The notes under the pieces were generated by a model. The model saw nothing but the letters and a program-made list of their open reading frames with translations, searched no databases and was not told the DNA's origin. A stretch of 58,166 nucleotides of DNA from Bacteroidota bacterium. Lineage in GTDB: Bacteria > Bacteroidota > Bacteroidia > Bacteroidales > CAIWKO01. This document shows positions 35,769 to 44,608 of this stretch, piece after piece. Within the stretch, counting starts at the first letter, position 1, and each line of letters starts with the position of its first letter. A program made the position numbers and the translations under genes. The stretch spans positions 1 through 58,166 of the forward strand of contig JBAXND010000025.1 in assembly GCA_037133915.1 (NCBI GenBank), given 5' to 3'.

Positions 35769-37502
35769 ATGTACGATATTATTGAATTGAACGGGAAATC
35801 TCTACCCGAACTTCAGGAGATTGCTGTGAAATTGAACTTGAATGGCATTCAAAGTTTGCAGAAACAAGAGCTGATATACCGCATTCTTGACCAGCAGGCG
35901 ATTAAACCATCGCAACCACAGCAGGAAGACAAACAGCAGCCCCGGCAAAAGCGCACGTATCAGAAAAGGGCGCGCATACAAAAAATTGATGCTCCCGAAA
36001 TCAAAAAAGACGATAATGGGAAAAAGATTGAAAAACCTCACGAAAAGGTTTATTCAGTAAGCCCCGGCGTAGCTCCGGAAATAGATAAAAAACTTCTTTT
36101 TGAAGAAGAAAACAAGAAATTTGATTTTCTGGCACCTGAAGATGCTTTTGAAACAACACCCGAACCGCTTATTCAGATTCAGCCGGTTGAAGTTGATGCA
36201 CAGGCTGCACAGCCTGAAGCCGAGGCTCAACAGGAATCTCCCGTAGAAAACAATTTTGAAACCGTCGCCACTCCTGAAGCTGAATTGATAAGCCAGGAGC
36301 CGAAAGAAGATAACCTTGACCATCTGGTAAAAGAACCTTTTATAAAAAGAGTAAAAGAGAAAAATAATGACTATCAATTTGAACTTGACGGCATTATTTC
36401 TTCAGAAGGTGTTCTTGAGATTATGCCTGACGGATATGGTTTTCTGCGTTCTTCTGATTATAATTACCTGAATTCACCCGATGATATTTATGTATCGCAG
36501 TCGCAGATAAAACTTTTCGGTTTGAAAACCGGTGACACCATATGCGGAAGAATACGCACACCCAAAGAAGGTGAGAAGTATTTTCCGCTTATAAAAGTTG
36601 AAATGATTAACGGACGCAGCCCGGACGAAGTCCGTGACCGTATTAACTTCGACCATCTGACACCGCTTTTCCCGGAAGTAAAATTCAAACTTACCGGACA
36701 TCCTCAAAATTCAATATCGACACGCGTTATCGACATGTTTACGCCCATCGGTAAAGGTCAGAGAGGGCTCATTGTAGCTCAGCCCAAAACAGGTAAAACC
36801 GTATTGCTTAAAGAAATTGCGAATGCCATTGCATACAATCATCCCGAAGCATACCTAATTATTTTACTTATTGACGAACGCCCCGAGGAAGTAACCGATG
36901 TGCAGCGCAGCGTGAATGCCGAAGTGATTTCATCAACCTTTGATGAACCAGCAGACAGGCACGTAAAAATTGCCAACATCGTTCTTGAAAAAGCAAAACG
37001 CATGGTAGAATGCGGTCATGACGTTGTGATTCTGCTTGACTCTATTACCCGTCTGGCAAGAGCTTATAACACGGTTGCACCGGCATCAGGAAAAGTATTA
37101 TCGGGCGGTGTGGAAGCAAGCGCTCTTCACAAACCCAAGAAATTTTTTGGTGCTGCACGACAGATAGAAAACGGAGGTTCACTCACCATTATCGCTACGG
37201 CTCTTACAGAAACCGGTTCAAAAATGGACGAGGTGATTTTTGAAGAGTTCAAAGGTACCGGTAACATGGAGCTTCAGCTCGACCGCAAATTATCTAACAA
37301 ACGCATGTTCCCGGCTATCGACATTGTTGCATCAAGCACACGCCGCGACGACTTACTGCTCGACAGAGAGACACTGCAGCGTACGTGGATACTGCGCAAT
37401 CACCTTGCAGATATGAATCCGCTGGAAGCAATGGAATTTCTGAAAGACAGAATGAAATTCACACAAACGAACGAAGAGTTTCTTGTTTCGATGAACGGAT
37501 AA
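35769..37502 (+). CDS. rho: transcription termination factor Rho with long disordered insertion
   Basis: The 577-residue protein is a RecA-type helicase that ends transcription. An N-terminal Rho_N domain (residues 1-43) is followed by a low-complexity Gln/Glu/Pro/Lys-rich insertion (about 44-200), then the cold-shock RNA-binding domain ([15 protein letters not shown], 214-228). The ATPase has Walker [10 protein letters not shown] (336-344), Walker [10 protein letters not shown], and the Q/R-loop parts ending in RMFPAIDI. E. coli Rho is 419 residues; nearly all the extra length is the insertion, which is usual for Bacteroidota. A promoter (35588-35618) and terminator (37522-37555) flank it as a single gene. 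Confidence 0.97.
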   Translation: MYDIIELNGKSLPELQEIAVKLNLNGIQSLQKQELIYRILDQQAIKPSQPQQEDKQQPRQKRTYQKRARIQKIDAPEIKKDDNGKKIEKPHEKVYSVSPGVAPEIDKKLLFEEENKKFDFLAPEDAFETTPEPLIQIQPVEVDAQAAQPEAEAQQESPVENNFETVATPEAELISQEPKEDNLDHLVKEPFIKRVKEKNNDYQFELDGIISSEGVLEIMPDGYGFLRSSDYNYLNSPDDIYVSQSQIKLFGLKTGDTICGRIRTPKEGEKYFPLIKVEMINGRSPDEVRDRINFDHLTPLFPEVKFKLTGHPQNSISTRVIDMFTPIGKGQRGLIVAQPKTGKTVLLKEIANAIAYNHPEAYLIILLIDERPEEVTDVQRSVNAEVISSTFDEPADRHVKIANIVLEKAKRMVECGHDVVILLDSITRLARAYNTVAPASGKVLSGGVEASALHKPKKFFGAARQIENGGSLTIIATALTETGSKMDEVIFEEFKGTGNMELQLDRKLSNKRMFPAIDIVASSTRRDDLLLDRETLQRTWILRNHLADMNPLEAMEFLKDRMKFTQTNEEFLVSMNG

Positions 37503-37521
37503 GAAAATACGCTTGATAAGG

Positions 37522-37555
37522 CGGGGCTCACGAAAGTGAAGCCCCGTTTTTTTTT
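37522..37555 (+). terminator. intrinsic terminator of rho
   Basis: CGGGGCT-CAC, GAAA loop, GTG-A-AGCCCCG forms a 10-bp stem with one bulged A (37522-37546), followed by nine T (37547-37555). The last T residues overlap the stop codon of the convergent glycosyltransferase gene. There is no U-tract on the minus strand, so it acts mainly on rho. Confidence 0.9.
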
Positions 37556-38273
37556 AATTCACGCGGAACAAGCCGAATTTCATGATACACCAAATGGCAC
37601 GGAAACCGTCTTTCCAACTGATTTTTTTGCCTTCGGCATAGGTACGGCCATAATATGAAATACCCACTTCATAAATCCTTATGTTCTTCAGACGGGCAAT
37701 TTTTGCTGTAACTTCAGGCTCAAATCCAAAACGGTTTTCACGCAGTTTAATTCCTTTAATGATATCCGAACGGAACATTTTATAACAGGTTTCCATGTCT
37801 GAAAGATTCAGATTCGTGAACATGTTTGAAAGACCTGTCAGCATACGGTTTCCGATCGAATGCCAGAAAAATAAAATACGATGCGGCCGTCCGCCTGAAA
37901 AACGAGAACCAAACACCACATCGGCAAAGCCACGAATGATAGGCTTTAACAACAGATTGTACTCTTCGGGGTCGTACTCAAGATCGGCATCCTGAATAAT
38001 GATATAATCGCCCGTTGCCTTATCAATACCGGTATGCAGCGCAGCACCCTTCCCTTTATTCTTCTCATGTTTGAAGTATTGAATATTCATATCGGGATGA
38101 GAAGCCTGATATGCCATTATTGATTCTTCGGTTGCATCTTTCGAAAAATCATTGACAATGATAATCTCTTTTATAAATCCGCCATCCAGATTTACGGCAC
38201 CAACTTTATCAAGAATGAGATGGATGGTACGGGCTTCATTGTATGCGGGAATGACGATAGATAGCGTTGGCAT
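37554..38273 (-). CDS. GT2 glycosyltransferase, DPM1-like (polyprenyl-phosphate sugar synthesis)
   Basis: The 239-residue protein is a GT-A fold family 2 glycosyltransferase: [14 protein letters not shown] at the N-terminus, [14 protein letters not shown], the [10 protein letters not shown] segment and the metal-binding [11 protein letters not shown] near residue 95, then GSRFSGG. The close match to dolichol/undecaprenyl-phosphate mannose synthases, the length and the absence of membrane helices point to transfer of a sugar from a nucleotide donor to polyprenyl phosphate. The product would feed membrane GT-C enzymes; two such candidate proteins are nearby (29145 and 38366). It is convergent with rho, with overlapping 3' ends. 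Confidence 0.88.
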   Translation of the reverse strand: MPTLSIVIPAYNEARTIHLILDKVGAVNLDGGFIKEIIIVNDFSKDATEESIMAYQASHPDMNIQYFKHEKNKGKGAALHTGIDKATGDYIIIQDADLEYDPEEYNLLLKPIIRGFADVVFGSRFSGGRPHRILFFWHSIGNRMLTGLSNMFTNLNLSDMETCYKMFRSDIIKGIKLRENRFGFEPEVTAKIARLKNIRIYEVGISYYGRTYAEGKKISWKDGFRAIWCIMKFGLFRVN

Positions 38274-38365
38274 GGGTTCTTTTTGTATTGCTTTTCAGAC
38301 AAAAATAAACAATCTCGCATAAATACGGCGTAAAATCAGTTCAGCTTCCTTATTTTTGCTTTATA

Positions 38366-39757
38366 ATGCTTATGCCACTTAAAAATAAAATTTATTCCTT
38401 TTCGCCCTTTCTTATAGGAATTGCTTTGCTAATAGCGTTCTTCGGCACACGCGGCTTTTTCGGCAATCCTAAAAGCAAGATTATATTCAGTGATGGTATT
38501 GGCTATTATTCTTATCTGCCGTCAAATTTCATTTATCACGACCAAACTTACTCTTTTCTTGAAAAGGCATCGAGCAATTATTATGACAGTGCACCCAATC
38601 CCAAATTATTTGAATTCAGACACGAAGTGAACGGGCGCTATGTGAATCAATTTTTTGCGGGCACAGCACTATTGATGCTTCCGTTTTTTTTACTCGCACA
38701 CCTGTTAAGTATTATCAGCGGCCTTCCGCCTGATGGTTTTTCATTGTTATACCAGTATTTTATTGCACTCGGCAGTATTTTTTATTGTTGGCTTGGCTGT
38801 GTATTTTTGTTCAAATTATTACGAAGACTTACAAAAAGAGCCGGGGTGTCGGCACTTTCGCTCACGCTTATTGTATTTGCAACAAACCTGTATCATTACA
38901 CGCTTTACGAACCCGCCATGTCGCATGTTTATTCCTTTATGGCTATTGCCGGCTTTCTGCTGTTTTCTTTCGATTACTTCAACACACTTCGTCCACAAAA
39001 ATTACTATGGGCTGCATTGTTTTTGGGAATCATTTTGTTAATCAGACCGACCAACATTATAGTTCTGCTGCTCCTTCCGTTTGTTGCAACAAGCCATCCT
39101 GTTTTATTGTCAGGAATCAAACACATGTTCAAAAATGCAACATGGCTGTTCGCACTATTGATTGTCGGATTATTGAGTTTCATTCAACTGTGGCTTTGGC
39201 ATAAGCAAACCGGACAATGGTTTATTGACAGCTACGCGGGACAATCATTCGATTTTTCACAGCCTCACATTATGCAGGTTTTGTCCAGTTATAAAAAAGG
39301 ATTTTTTCTTTATACGCCGCTGTGCGCATTTTCATTAATCGGTCTGTTTTGGTTTCTCAAGAATAATCGATTCATGTTATTTTTCGCACTGCTTTTTTTG
39401 TCTGTCGCAGTGTACACCATTTCATCGTGGTGGTGCTGGTGGTACGGCATGAGCTTCGGACATAGGGCGTTTATAGATTATTACTCGCTGTTCGCCATTC
39501 TTCTCGCGTTTGGTTTTTCCTTGCTTAAGTCACCGGTTACCAAAATAATTACGATAGCACTTTGTACTTTTTTCCTGTTTTTAAATCAGGTGCAAGCATA
39601 CCAGTATCGTTATTATATTTTGCATTGGGAATTGATGACAGAACAAAAATACAAACAGGTTTTTCTTAAAACAGGCAAAGAATACCGAGGGATATTTTGG
39701 AAGGATAATGATACAAATGCCCCGGCTAAAGATTCTGTAAATGCTAATACACAATAA
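38366..39757 (+). CDS. multi-pass membrane protein, GT-C-like, Bacteroidota-typical
   Basis: The 463-residue protein has about 11-12 membrane helices. Its first exported loop has ISPDG-like acidic residues (FSDGIGYYSYLPSNFIYHD, about residues 41-59), similar to GT-C glycosyltransferases. No named substrate can be given. The first ATG (38366) lies only 8 bases after a TATTTTTG box at 38351-38358, so a start at 38372 (MPLKN) or a near-leaderless transcript is possible. It lies next to the DPM1-like gene on the opposite strand, which could supply a lipid-linked sugar (inference). Confidence 0.7.
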   Translation: MLMPLKNKIYSFSPFLIGIALLIAFFGTRGFFGNPKSKIIFSDGIGYYSYLPSNFIYHDQTYSFLEKASSNYYDSAPNPKLFEFRHEVNGRYVNQFFAGTALLMLPFFLLAHLLSIISGLPPDGFSLLYQYFIALGSIFYCWLGCVFLFKLLRRLTKRAGVSALSLTLIVFATNLYHYTLYEPAMSHVYSFMAIAGFLLFSFDYFNTLRPQKLLWAALFLGIILLIRPTNIIVLLLLPFVATSHPVLLSGIKHMFKNATWLFALLIVGLLSFIQLWLWHKQTGQWFIDSYAGQSFDFSQPHIMQVLSSYKKGFFLYTPLCAFSLIGLFWFLKNNRFMLFFALLFLSVAVYTISSWWCWWYGMSFGHRAFIDYYSLFAILLAFGFSLLKSPVTKIITIALCTFFLFLNQVQAYQYRYYILHWELMTEQKYKQVFLKTGKEYRGIFWKDNDTNAPAKDSVNANTQ

Positions 39758-39835
39758 CAAAAGGGATTTTGTAAGTCGTGGAAATTCCATCTTATGTATC
39801 TTTGTTATAATAAGCAAATAATCTAACGGTTCACA

Positions 39836-40480
39836 ATGCACATTCACTATAAAAAGACCATCTTCTTACTTGCCCTGATAATCATGGCATTTGGTGTGTT
39901 TTTTCTTTTTCTGTATTATTCGGCAAAGCACAAACTTATCGTCCCGGCTGCACCAATTGCAGGTTACACAACAACTGCCGATCAGATGCCCGGGCCGAAT
40001 GCTTACCTGTACAGTTTTGAACATGGGGAAGCTTCTGATCTCAGAAGCAACGTCAGAGCACATACAGGGAAATACAGCACCATTGCATCCGGTCGCTTAT
40101 CATACAGCCTGGTAGTTAAAAAAAATATTGATTCTGCGCTGCTCACTTTACCAACCCGTATAGCAATCAGCGCATGGTTATTTATTGCAGGCAGCGTCAA
40201 TGACCCCGAAGCACAGCTTGCAGTAACCGTTACAGACAAAAAAAACAAGGAGCGCTATTCCGCCAGTATTCGTATTAAGGGAAATAGTGTTCCTGCAAAC
40301 CACTGGTTCAAAGTTTCGGGAAGTTTTGATATTAAAGACATCGCATTCAATCCTGATGATCAATTAAACGTTTTTCTATGGAATCAGTGCGACAGTGAAA
40401 TATTCATGGATGATTTGCTGGTAATTTGTGGCATTCAAAAAGTGTGCGACCTGAAAATGGCGCACCCGCATAAAAAGTGA
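39836..40480 (+). CDS. membrane-anchored beta-sandwich-like protein, function unknown
   Basis: The 214-residue protein has one N-terminal membrane helix (IFLLALIIMAFGVFFLFLYY, residues about 9-28) and an exported beta-rich domain reading like a jelly-roll: YSFEHGEASDLRSN, IAISAWLFIAGS, SASIRIKGNSVPANHWFKVSG, LNVFLWNQCDSEIFMDDLLV. Such folds are often carbohydrate-binding, but no family is recognised. The stop is followed after 3 bases by the ATG of the GH16-like lipoprotein gene, so the two are translationally coupled and probably act together. A TATCTTTG box at 39797-39804 is a possible -7 element. Confidence 0.6.
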   Translation: MHIHYKKTIFLLALIIMAFGVFFLFLYYSAKHKLIVPAAPIAGYTTTADQMPGPNAYLYSFEHGEASDLRSNVRAHTGKYSTIASGRLSYSLVVKKNIDSALLTLPTRIAISAWLFIAGSVNDPEAQLAVTVTDKKNKERYSASIRIKGNSVPANHWFKVSGSFDIKDIAFNPDDQLNVFLWNQCDSEIFMDDLLVICGIQKVCDLKMAHPHKK

Positions 40481-40483
40481 GTT

Positions 40484-42445
40484 ATGACAATTGTAGAAAT
40501 AAAAACAAAAATAATTCACAACCTGATTTTTCTGTCAGCCATAACAATCCTGCTGCTGGCTCAAGGCTGCACTGGAATAAAACTACCGCCATCACTGGAG
40601 TGCAGCACTTTTGAAATTCAATCGTTTCAGCTGTTTCTAAAGCCCGCAAAAGCCAACAATGCGGGTGATAGCAATTGCAAGACTATAAATCTGGATTACA
40701 CAAACGCCATCAACGGATTTACGATACCTTCTGTGAAACAGGCTCAGGACGGACTTTTCCATTTTCATTTTTCAATAAAAAACAAAAAAAGCAGCACAAG
40801 TAAATTTCTATATCGCCTGTATTACCAAAATGAATCCTACAAATTTCCTGAATGCAGCGCTAACGATTCTGCGAAACAGCATGAAAAATCAGGAGAGAAT
40901 TTTTACGGAACGGCCATGCAAACTACAACATGTTTTGCATATACATCTGAAATCCCCGCCGACGGAAGGTTTCATGAGGTTGATGGTACTTTTTCAATTA
41001 CAGGAAATCCAAGAAATGAACAAAAATATTTTTCAGGCAATGTTAATGACCGGTGGAAGCGCAATCCGCGCGTCGGAACATACCGGATGATGCTGGTTGT
41101 AAGCGATGAATCGAATCTCCAGAAAGGGCTTTTCCCGACATATATTACTGATATTACAAAAACAAAATCAGGACAGTTTGTGAATCCGTTTCATTTTTTC
41201 CTTTATGGCGGTGGACGGGCTATTCCGAACATCATATCCCAAATTTCAGAAATCAGGTTGCGTATTATTGCATCACCGGATTTAAGCTCTGGGGTGTACA
41301 TTTCACCGGCTGATTTTCCATCGCCAAAATCAGATACGGCCTTTACAATGAATTGTAATAACACGACCTTGTTATACAAAAATGCACCTGTTCAACAATT
41401 CATTCATTATGTTGATGAGTCCTCAGCCTTTGATAATATTCCCACTCTTGCCAATGTTCTGAATGATGAGTACTCTCAGGTCGATTATAATTACAACCGC
41501 ACTTTCAGCAAGAAATCTGACCGTATTCACACCAAACCGTCTACAGCCGATTGCCCTTGCCGCGATATCATTCCCGACACATCCACTCATCGGATTACAA
41601 TAATAAATCCTGCTGCCACAGCACAGAAACTGCAAAAACAGGATGTTGGTTTAATCACCCGTCACGGGCTAACCTATGGCACATACACGGTAAAAGCGAA
41701 TCTTACTCGTTTGCTCAATAAATACCATGTCTGGAATGGTTTGACAAATGCTTTGTGGCTCATCACTCAAAGCAATGATGCGTGGAACGAGCGCAGTATC
41801 TGCGAAGGCAAAGGATACCGTCCTAAATACTGGAGCGGTGAAAAAGATGAACGTGCTCAAACAACAACCTATTCCGAAATAGATTTTGAAATTCTGAAAA
41901 CAGTACCCTATTGCCCCGATTATGCTTTTCCACCCGCCTATCTTTATCCTGTTGCAAATGCTAAAGACAGCACCCAATGGAACGTGCCGCTGCCCGATGA
42001 AGTGAATAACGGCAATATTACCGTAAGCTGCACCAATTGGGACATGGCATGCACGGCACCTGAAAATTACAACGCGGGCTGCTTCCCTGTTCCGTATAAA
42101 AATGAGATTTTTTATGCCCATCGTTGGGATTACTGGTATCGCGCCATCACTGAGAAATATGATGCCAATGAACGCGAATTGTTCGGTTCTCCGTATTACT
42201 ATTTTCAGATTGAATGGACCCCGACAGAAATAATCTGGCGTATCGGCCCTGAAAAAGACAAACTGAAAGTTGTGGGTTACATGAACAGCGGTGTGACCAC
42301 TATTCCCGACAACCAGATGCTGCTCATCATCTCGCAGGAGTTCCACAACACCGACTGGTGGCCCGGAAGTCCGTTCGACCAGCGCAATATTCCCTTCCCG
42401 TCGGGAGAAACCAAAGGCACTATTTTTGAAATAACGGTAGAATAA
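40484..42445 (+). CDS. lipoprotein with a GH16-like glycoside hydrolase domain
   Basis: The 653-residue protein begins with a lipoprotein signal (lipobox LAQGC, Cys29). The first 380 residues are beta-rich and unlike named families. The C-terminal half fits GH16 (laminarinase/agarase-type, endo-beta-glycanase): GLTYGTYTVKANL, then the catalytic EIDFEI at residues 465-470 (Glu465 and Glu469 with Asp467 between), and YFQIEWTPTEIIWRIG about 105 residues later, in the expected order. The EIDFE spacing keeps both catalytic glutamates. It would act on a surface or periplasmic polysaccharide; which one is unknown. The preceding anchored protein is coupled to it. Confidence 0.72.
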   Translation: MTIVEIKTKIIHNLIFLSAITILLLAQGCTGIKLPPSLECSTFEIQSFQLFLKPAKANNAGDSNCKTINLDYTNAINGFTIPSVKQAQDGLFHFHFSIKNKKSSTSKFLYRLYYQNESYKFPECSANDSAKQHEKSGENFYGTAMQTTTCFAYTSEIPADGRFHEVDGTFSITGNPRNEQKYFSGNVNDRWKRNPRVGTYRMMLVVSDESNLQKGLFPTYITDITKTKSGQFVNPFHFFLYGGGRAIPNIISQISEIRLRIIASPDLSSGVYISPADFPSPKSDTAFTMNCNNTTLLYKNAPVQQFIHYVDESSAFDNIPTLANVLNDEYSQVDYNYNRTFSKKSDRIHTKPSTADCPCRDIIPDTSTHRITIINPAATAQKLQKQDVGLITRHGLTYGTYTVKANLTRLLNKYHVWNGLTNALWLITQSNDAWNERSICEGKGYRPKYWSGEKDERAQTTTYSEIDFEILKTVPYCPDYAFPPAYLYPVANAKDSTQWNVPLPDEVNNGNITVSCTNWDMACTAPENYNAGCFPVPYKNEIFYAHRWDYWYRAITEKYDANERELFGSPYYYFQIEWTPTEIIWRIGPEKDKLKVVGYMNSGVTTIPDNQMLLIISQEFHNTDWWPGSPFDQRNIPFPSGETKGTIFEITVE

Positions 42446-42605
42446 TAACAGTTAATATCAATTTCAGAAAACCGTTTCAATGGTTGATGTGGTCCATAGT
42501 TATCATATAATCAAATTCTCCCAGCAAGAACTATTTCCCCTGCTTATTATCTGTATCCTTAAAACCTTTGTTTTTCTTATATTTGTTATGATTAAATCGT
42601 AAAAG

Positions 42606-44165
42606 ATGAAAACAATTATCACGTTTCTTACCCTCGCTTGCCTGATAACCTTCAAAACTTTTTCGCAAGGCACCGCGATAAATACAAACGGAACGGCTCC
42701 CGATCCATCGGCAATGCTCGATATAAAAAGCAATGACAAAGGATTACTGGTTCCGCGTATGACCACCGGTGCACGCGATTCCATTGTAACTCCTGCCGAA
42801 GGATTACTCATTTTTAATACGACTTCAAAGTGCTTTAATTTTTACAAAAGCGGAAGCTGGTTTGAATGGTGCGGAAACTGTATCGCGCCTTCAGCAGCGG
42901 TTGCAGGCAGCAACAGCCCGATATGTTCCGGCAGTACGCTCAATCTTACTGCCACCTATATTCCCAACGTTACCTATACATGGACGGGACCTAACGGATT
43001 CACATCCACTCAACAAAATCCGGTGATTTTAAATACAACGACCACCAACAGCGGCTTATATCAGGTACGCACAAACAATCAAAATTGTTCCAGCAATTAT
43101 TCAGGTACAACAGCCATTATAAATCCTGTACCTGCTTCTGCATTTTCATTTACCCCCACTTCTCCCGGGCTGAACATGAATGTTACTTTTACCCCTTCAG
43201 AAACAGGTGCCACGTATTCTTGGACCTTTCAGAATGGAAATCCGGCAACAAGCAATGCACAAAACCCGGTTGTATCGTGGGTTTCAGCAGGCACATACGA
43301 TATTACACTTACGGTCGTTAAAAACGGATGTACCTCCACAATAACCACACAGCAGATTACAGTGACCGTATGCAGCCCGAACACTGTTACGTTCAGCTAT
43401 ACGGGAAGTATCGTTACCTATATTGTTCCGACAAACGCCTGCGGAACAGTGACTGTAGATGTGATGGGTGCACAGGGAGGTAATGCAGGAGTATATACCG
43501 GCGGACTTGGAGCCCGCATAAAAGGAGATTTCACCAATCTTGCCGGACAAACCATTAAAATATTGGTGGGGCAACAAGGCGCTGCAGCAATTAATAATTC
43601 TGATCAAAGCGGTGGATGTGGCGGCGGCGGTTCGTTTGTTACACTTCAGAATAATTCACCGCTGATGATTGCCGGCGGCGGCGGCGGCGCCGAAAACTAT
43701 ACAGGTGCCTCAATGTGTAATGGAGGCCCGGGACAGATTACAACAAGCGGGCAAACCGGAGGTGGAAGCGGAGGTGCAGGCGGAAGCGGAGGTGGCGGTG
43801 GCACTACCTGGCCATGGACAGGATGGCACAGTGGTACCGGTGGCGGCGGACTTACCGGAAATGGAATTAATAACTCAAATGGAGATATCAGTTACGGAAC
43901 CGTGAATACTCCCGGAATAGCTTTTATAAATGGAGGTGCCGGTGGAACCGGAGGTTCATTGGGTCGCAACGGCGGTTTTGGCGGAGGCGGTGCAACGGGC
44001 TTCACCGGAGGTGGCGGCGGCGGATATTCAGGAGGCGGAAGTGGGAATTATCAAAGCTCACCCACCTATGGCGGCGGCGGTGGTGGTTCTTATAACGGAG
44101 GAACAAACCAAACAAATACTCCGGGATACCAGTCCGGAAACGGTCAGGTTATTATATCATGGTAA
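42606..44165 (+). CDS. secreted Ig/PKD protein with C-terminal glycine-rich domain, paralogous to 22488
   Basis: The 519-residue protein shares the plan of the 22488 gene product: signal peptide (MKTIITFLTLACLITFKTFSQ), head motif (SAMLDIKSNDKGLLVPRMT, AEGLLIFNTT), an Ig-like domain (ICSGSTLNLTATY, YTWTGPNGFTST), a PKD domain (ASAFSFTPTSPGLNMNVTF), and from about residue 258 a glycine-rich domain with IAGGGGGAENY and SGGGSGNYQSS. It ends GNGQVIISW, nearly the same as the other protein's GNGQVSITW. No T9SS sorting domain is present. A TATATTTG box at 42578-42585 lies just upstream of the ATG. The two genes are 18 kb apart. Confidence 0.85.
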   Translation: MKTIITFLTLACLITFKTFSQGTAINTNGTAPDPSAMLDIKSNDKGLLVPRMTTGARDSIVTPAEGLLIFNTTSKCFNFYKSGSWFEWCGNCIAPSAAVAGSNSPICSGSTLNLTATYIPNVTYTWTGPNGFTSTQQNPVILNTTTTNSGLYQVRTNNQNCSSNYSGTTAIINPVPASAFSFTPTSPGLNMNVTFTPSETGATYSWTFQNGNPATSNAQNPVVSWVSAGTYDITLTVVKNGCTSTITTQQITVTVCSPNTVTFSYTGSIVTYIVPTNACGTVTVDVMGAQGGNAGVYTGGLGARIKGDFTNLAGQTIKILVGQQGAAAINNSDQSGGCGGGGSFVTLQNNSPLMIAGGGGGAENYTGASMCNGGPGQITTSGQTGGGSGGAGGSGGGGGTTWPWTGWHSGTGGGGLTGNGINNSNGDISYGTVNTPGIAFINGGAGGTGGSLGRNGGFGGGGATGFTGGGGGGYSGGGSGNYQSSPTYGGGGGGSYNGGTNQTNTPGYQSGNGQVIISW

Positions 44166-44197
44166 TTGAACTTTTAATGACAAGGACTTCAATTGCC

Positions 44198-44506
44198 CTA
44201 GCCGACTCCCACAAAAGCGGTGGATAAAAAATCAAGCGCCCAAAACAGGTATAAAAAAATGCATACCAGTAAGGCGGTAAGCTGAGTAAGCCGAAGGATT
44301 ATTGTTATTCTTGCCGACAAAGAATTGCCATTGATAACCCCAGGCACGGAAACTATCATTCCAATGATTGCCGTAACAATTATTGCTCCGGGATAATTTG
44401 TTGTGCACTTCAATACAACACTTTCATAAAAAGCCCTGGTAGCAAACCCCAGAAAAAGAATCAGAAATCCTGTATTAACAATCAGGTGGAGGATTTTCCT
44501 TCTCAC
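44198..44506 (-). CDS. small hypothetical membrane protein, 102 aa
   Basis: The frame starts with GTG at 44506; a stop lies four codons upstream, so no ATG start is available. Three hydrophobic segments (IVNTGFLILFLGFATRAF, GAIIVTAIIGMIVSVPGVI, LTALLVCIFLYLFWALDF) are separated by short basic loops, which is plausible for a real membrane protein. No family or function is recognised. It is downstream of, and convergent with, the glycine-rich gene (32 bases apart). Confidence is limited by the GTG start and small size. Confidence 0.4.
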   Translation of the reverse strand: MRRKILHLIVNTGFLILFLGFATRAFYESVVLKCTTNYPGAIIVTAIIGMIVSVPGVINGNSLSARITIILRLTQLTALLVCIFLYLFWALDFLSTAFVGVG

Positions 44507-44608
44507 AGGTTTCTTTCAGTTCATGTTCAGCCTAATGACAAATAGCTGGACGAATAAGCAAGTATCGGATTACAATCAACAATGGATTTATTTGCAATCC
44601 GATGTTAA

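Noticed and set aside
41669..42346. Minus-strand frame of 225 codons inside the GH16-like gene
   Set aside because: It is fully antisense to the GH16 domain with its catalytic EIDFE motif and has no recognisable motif of its own.
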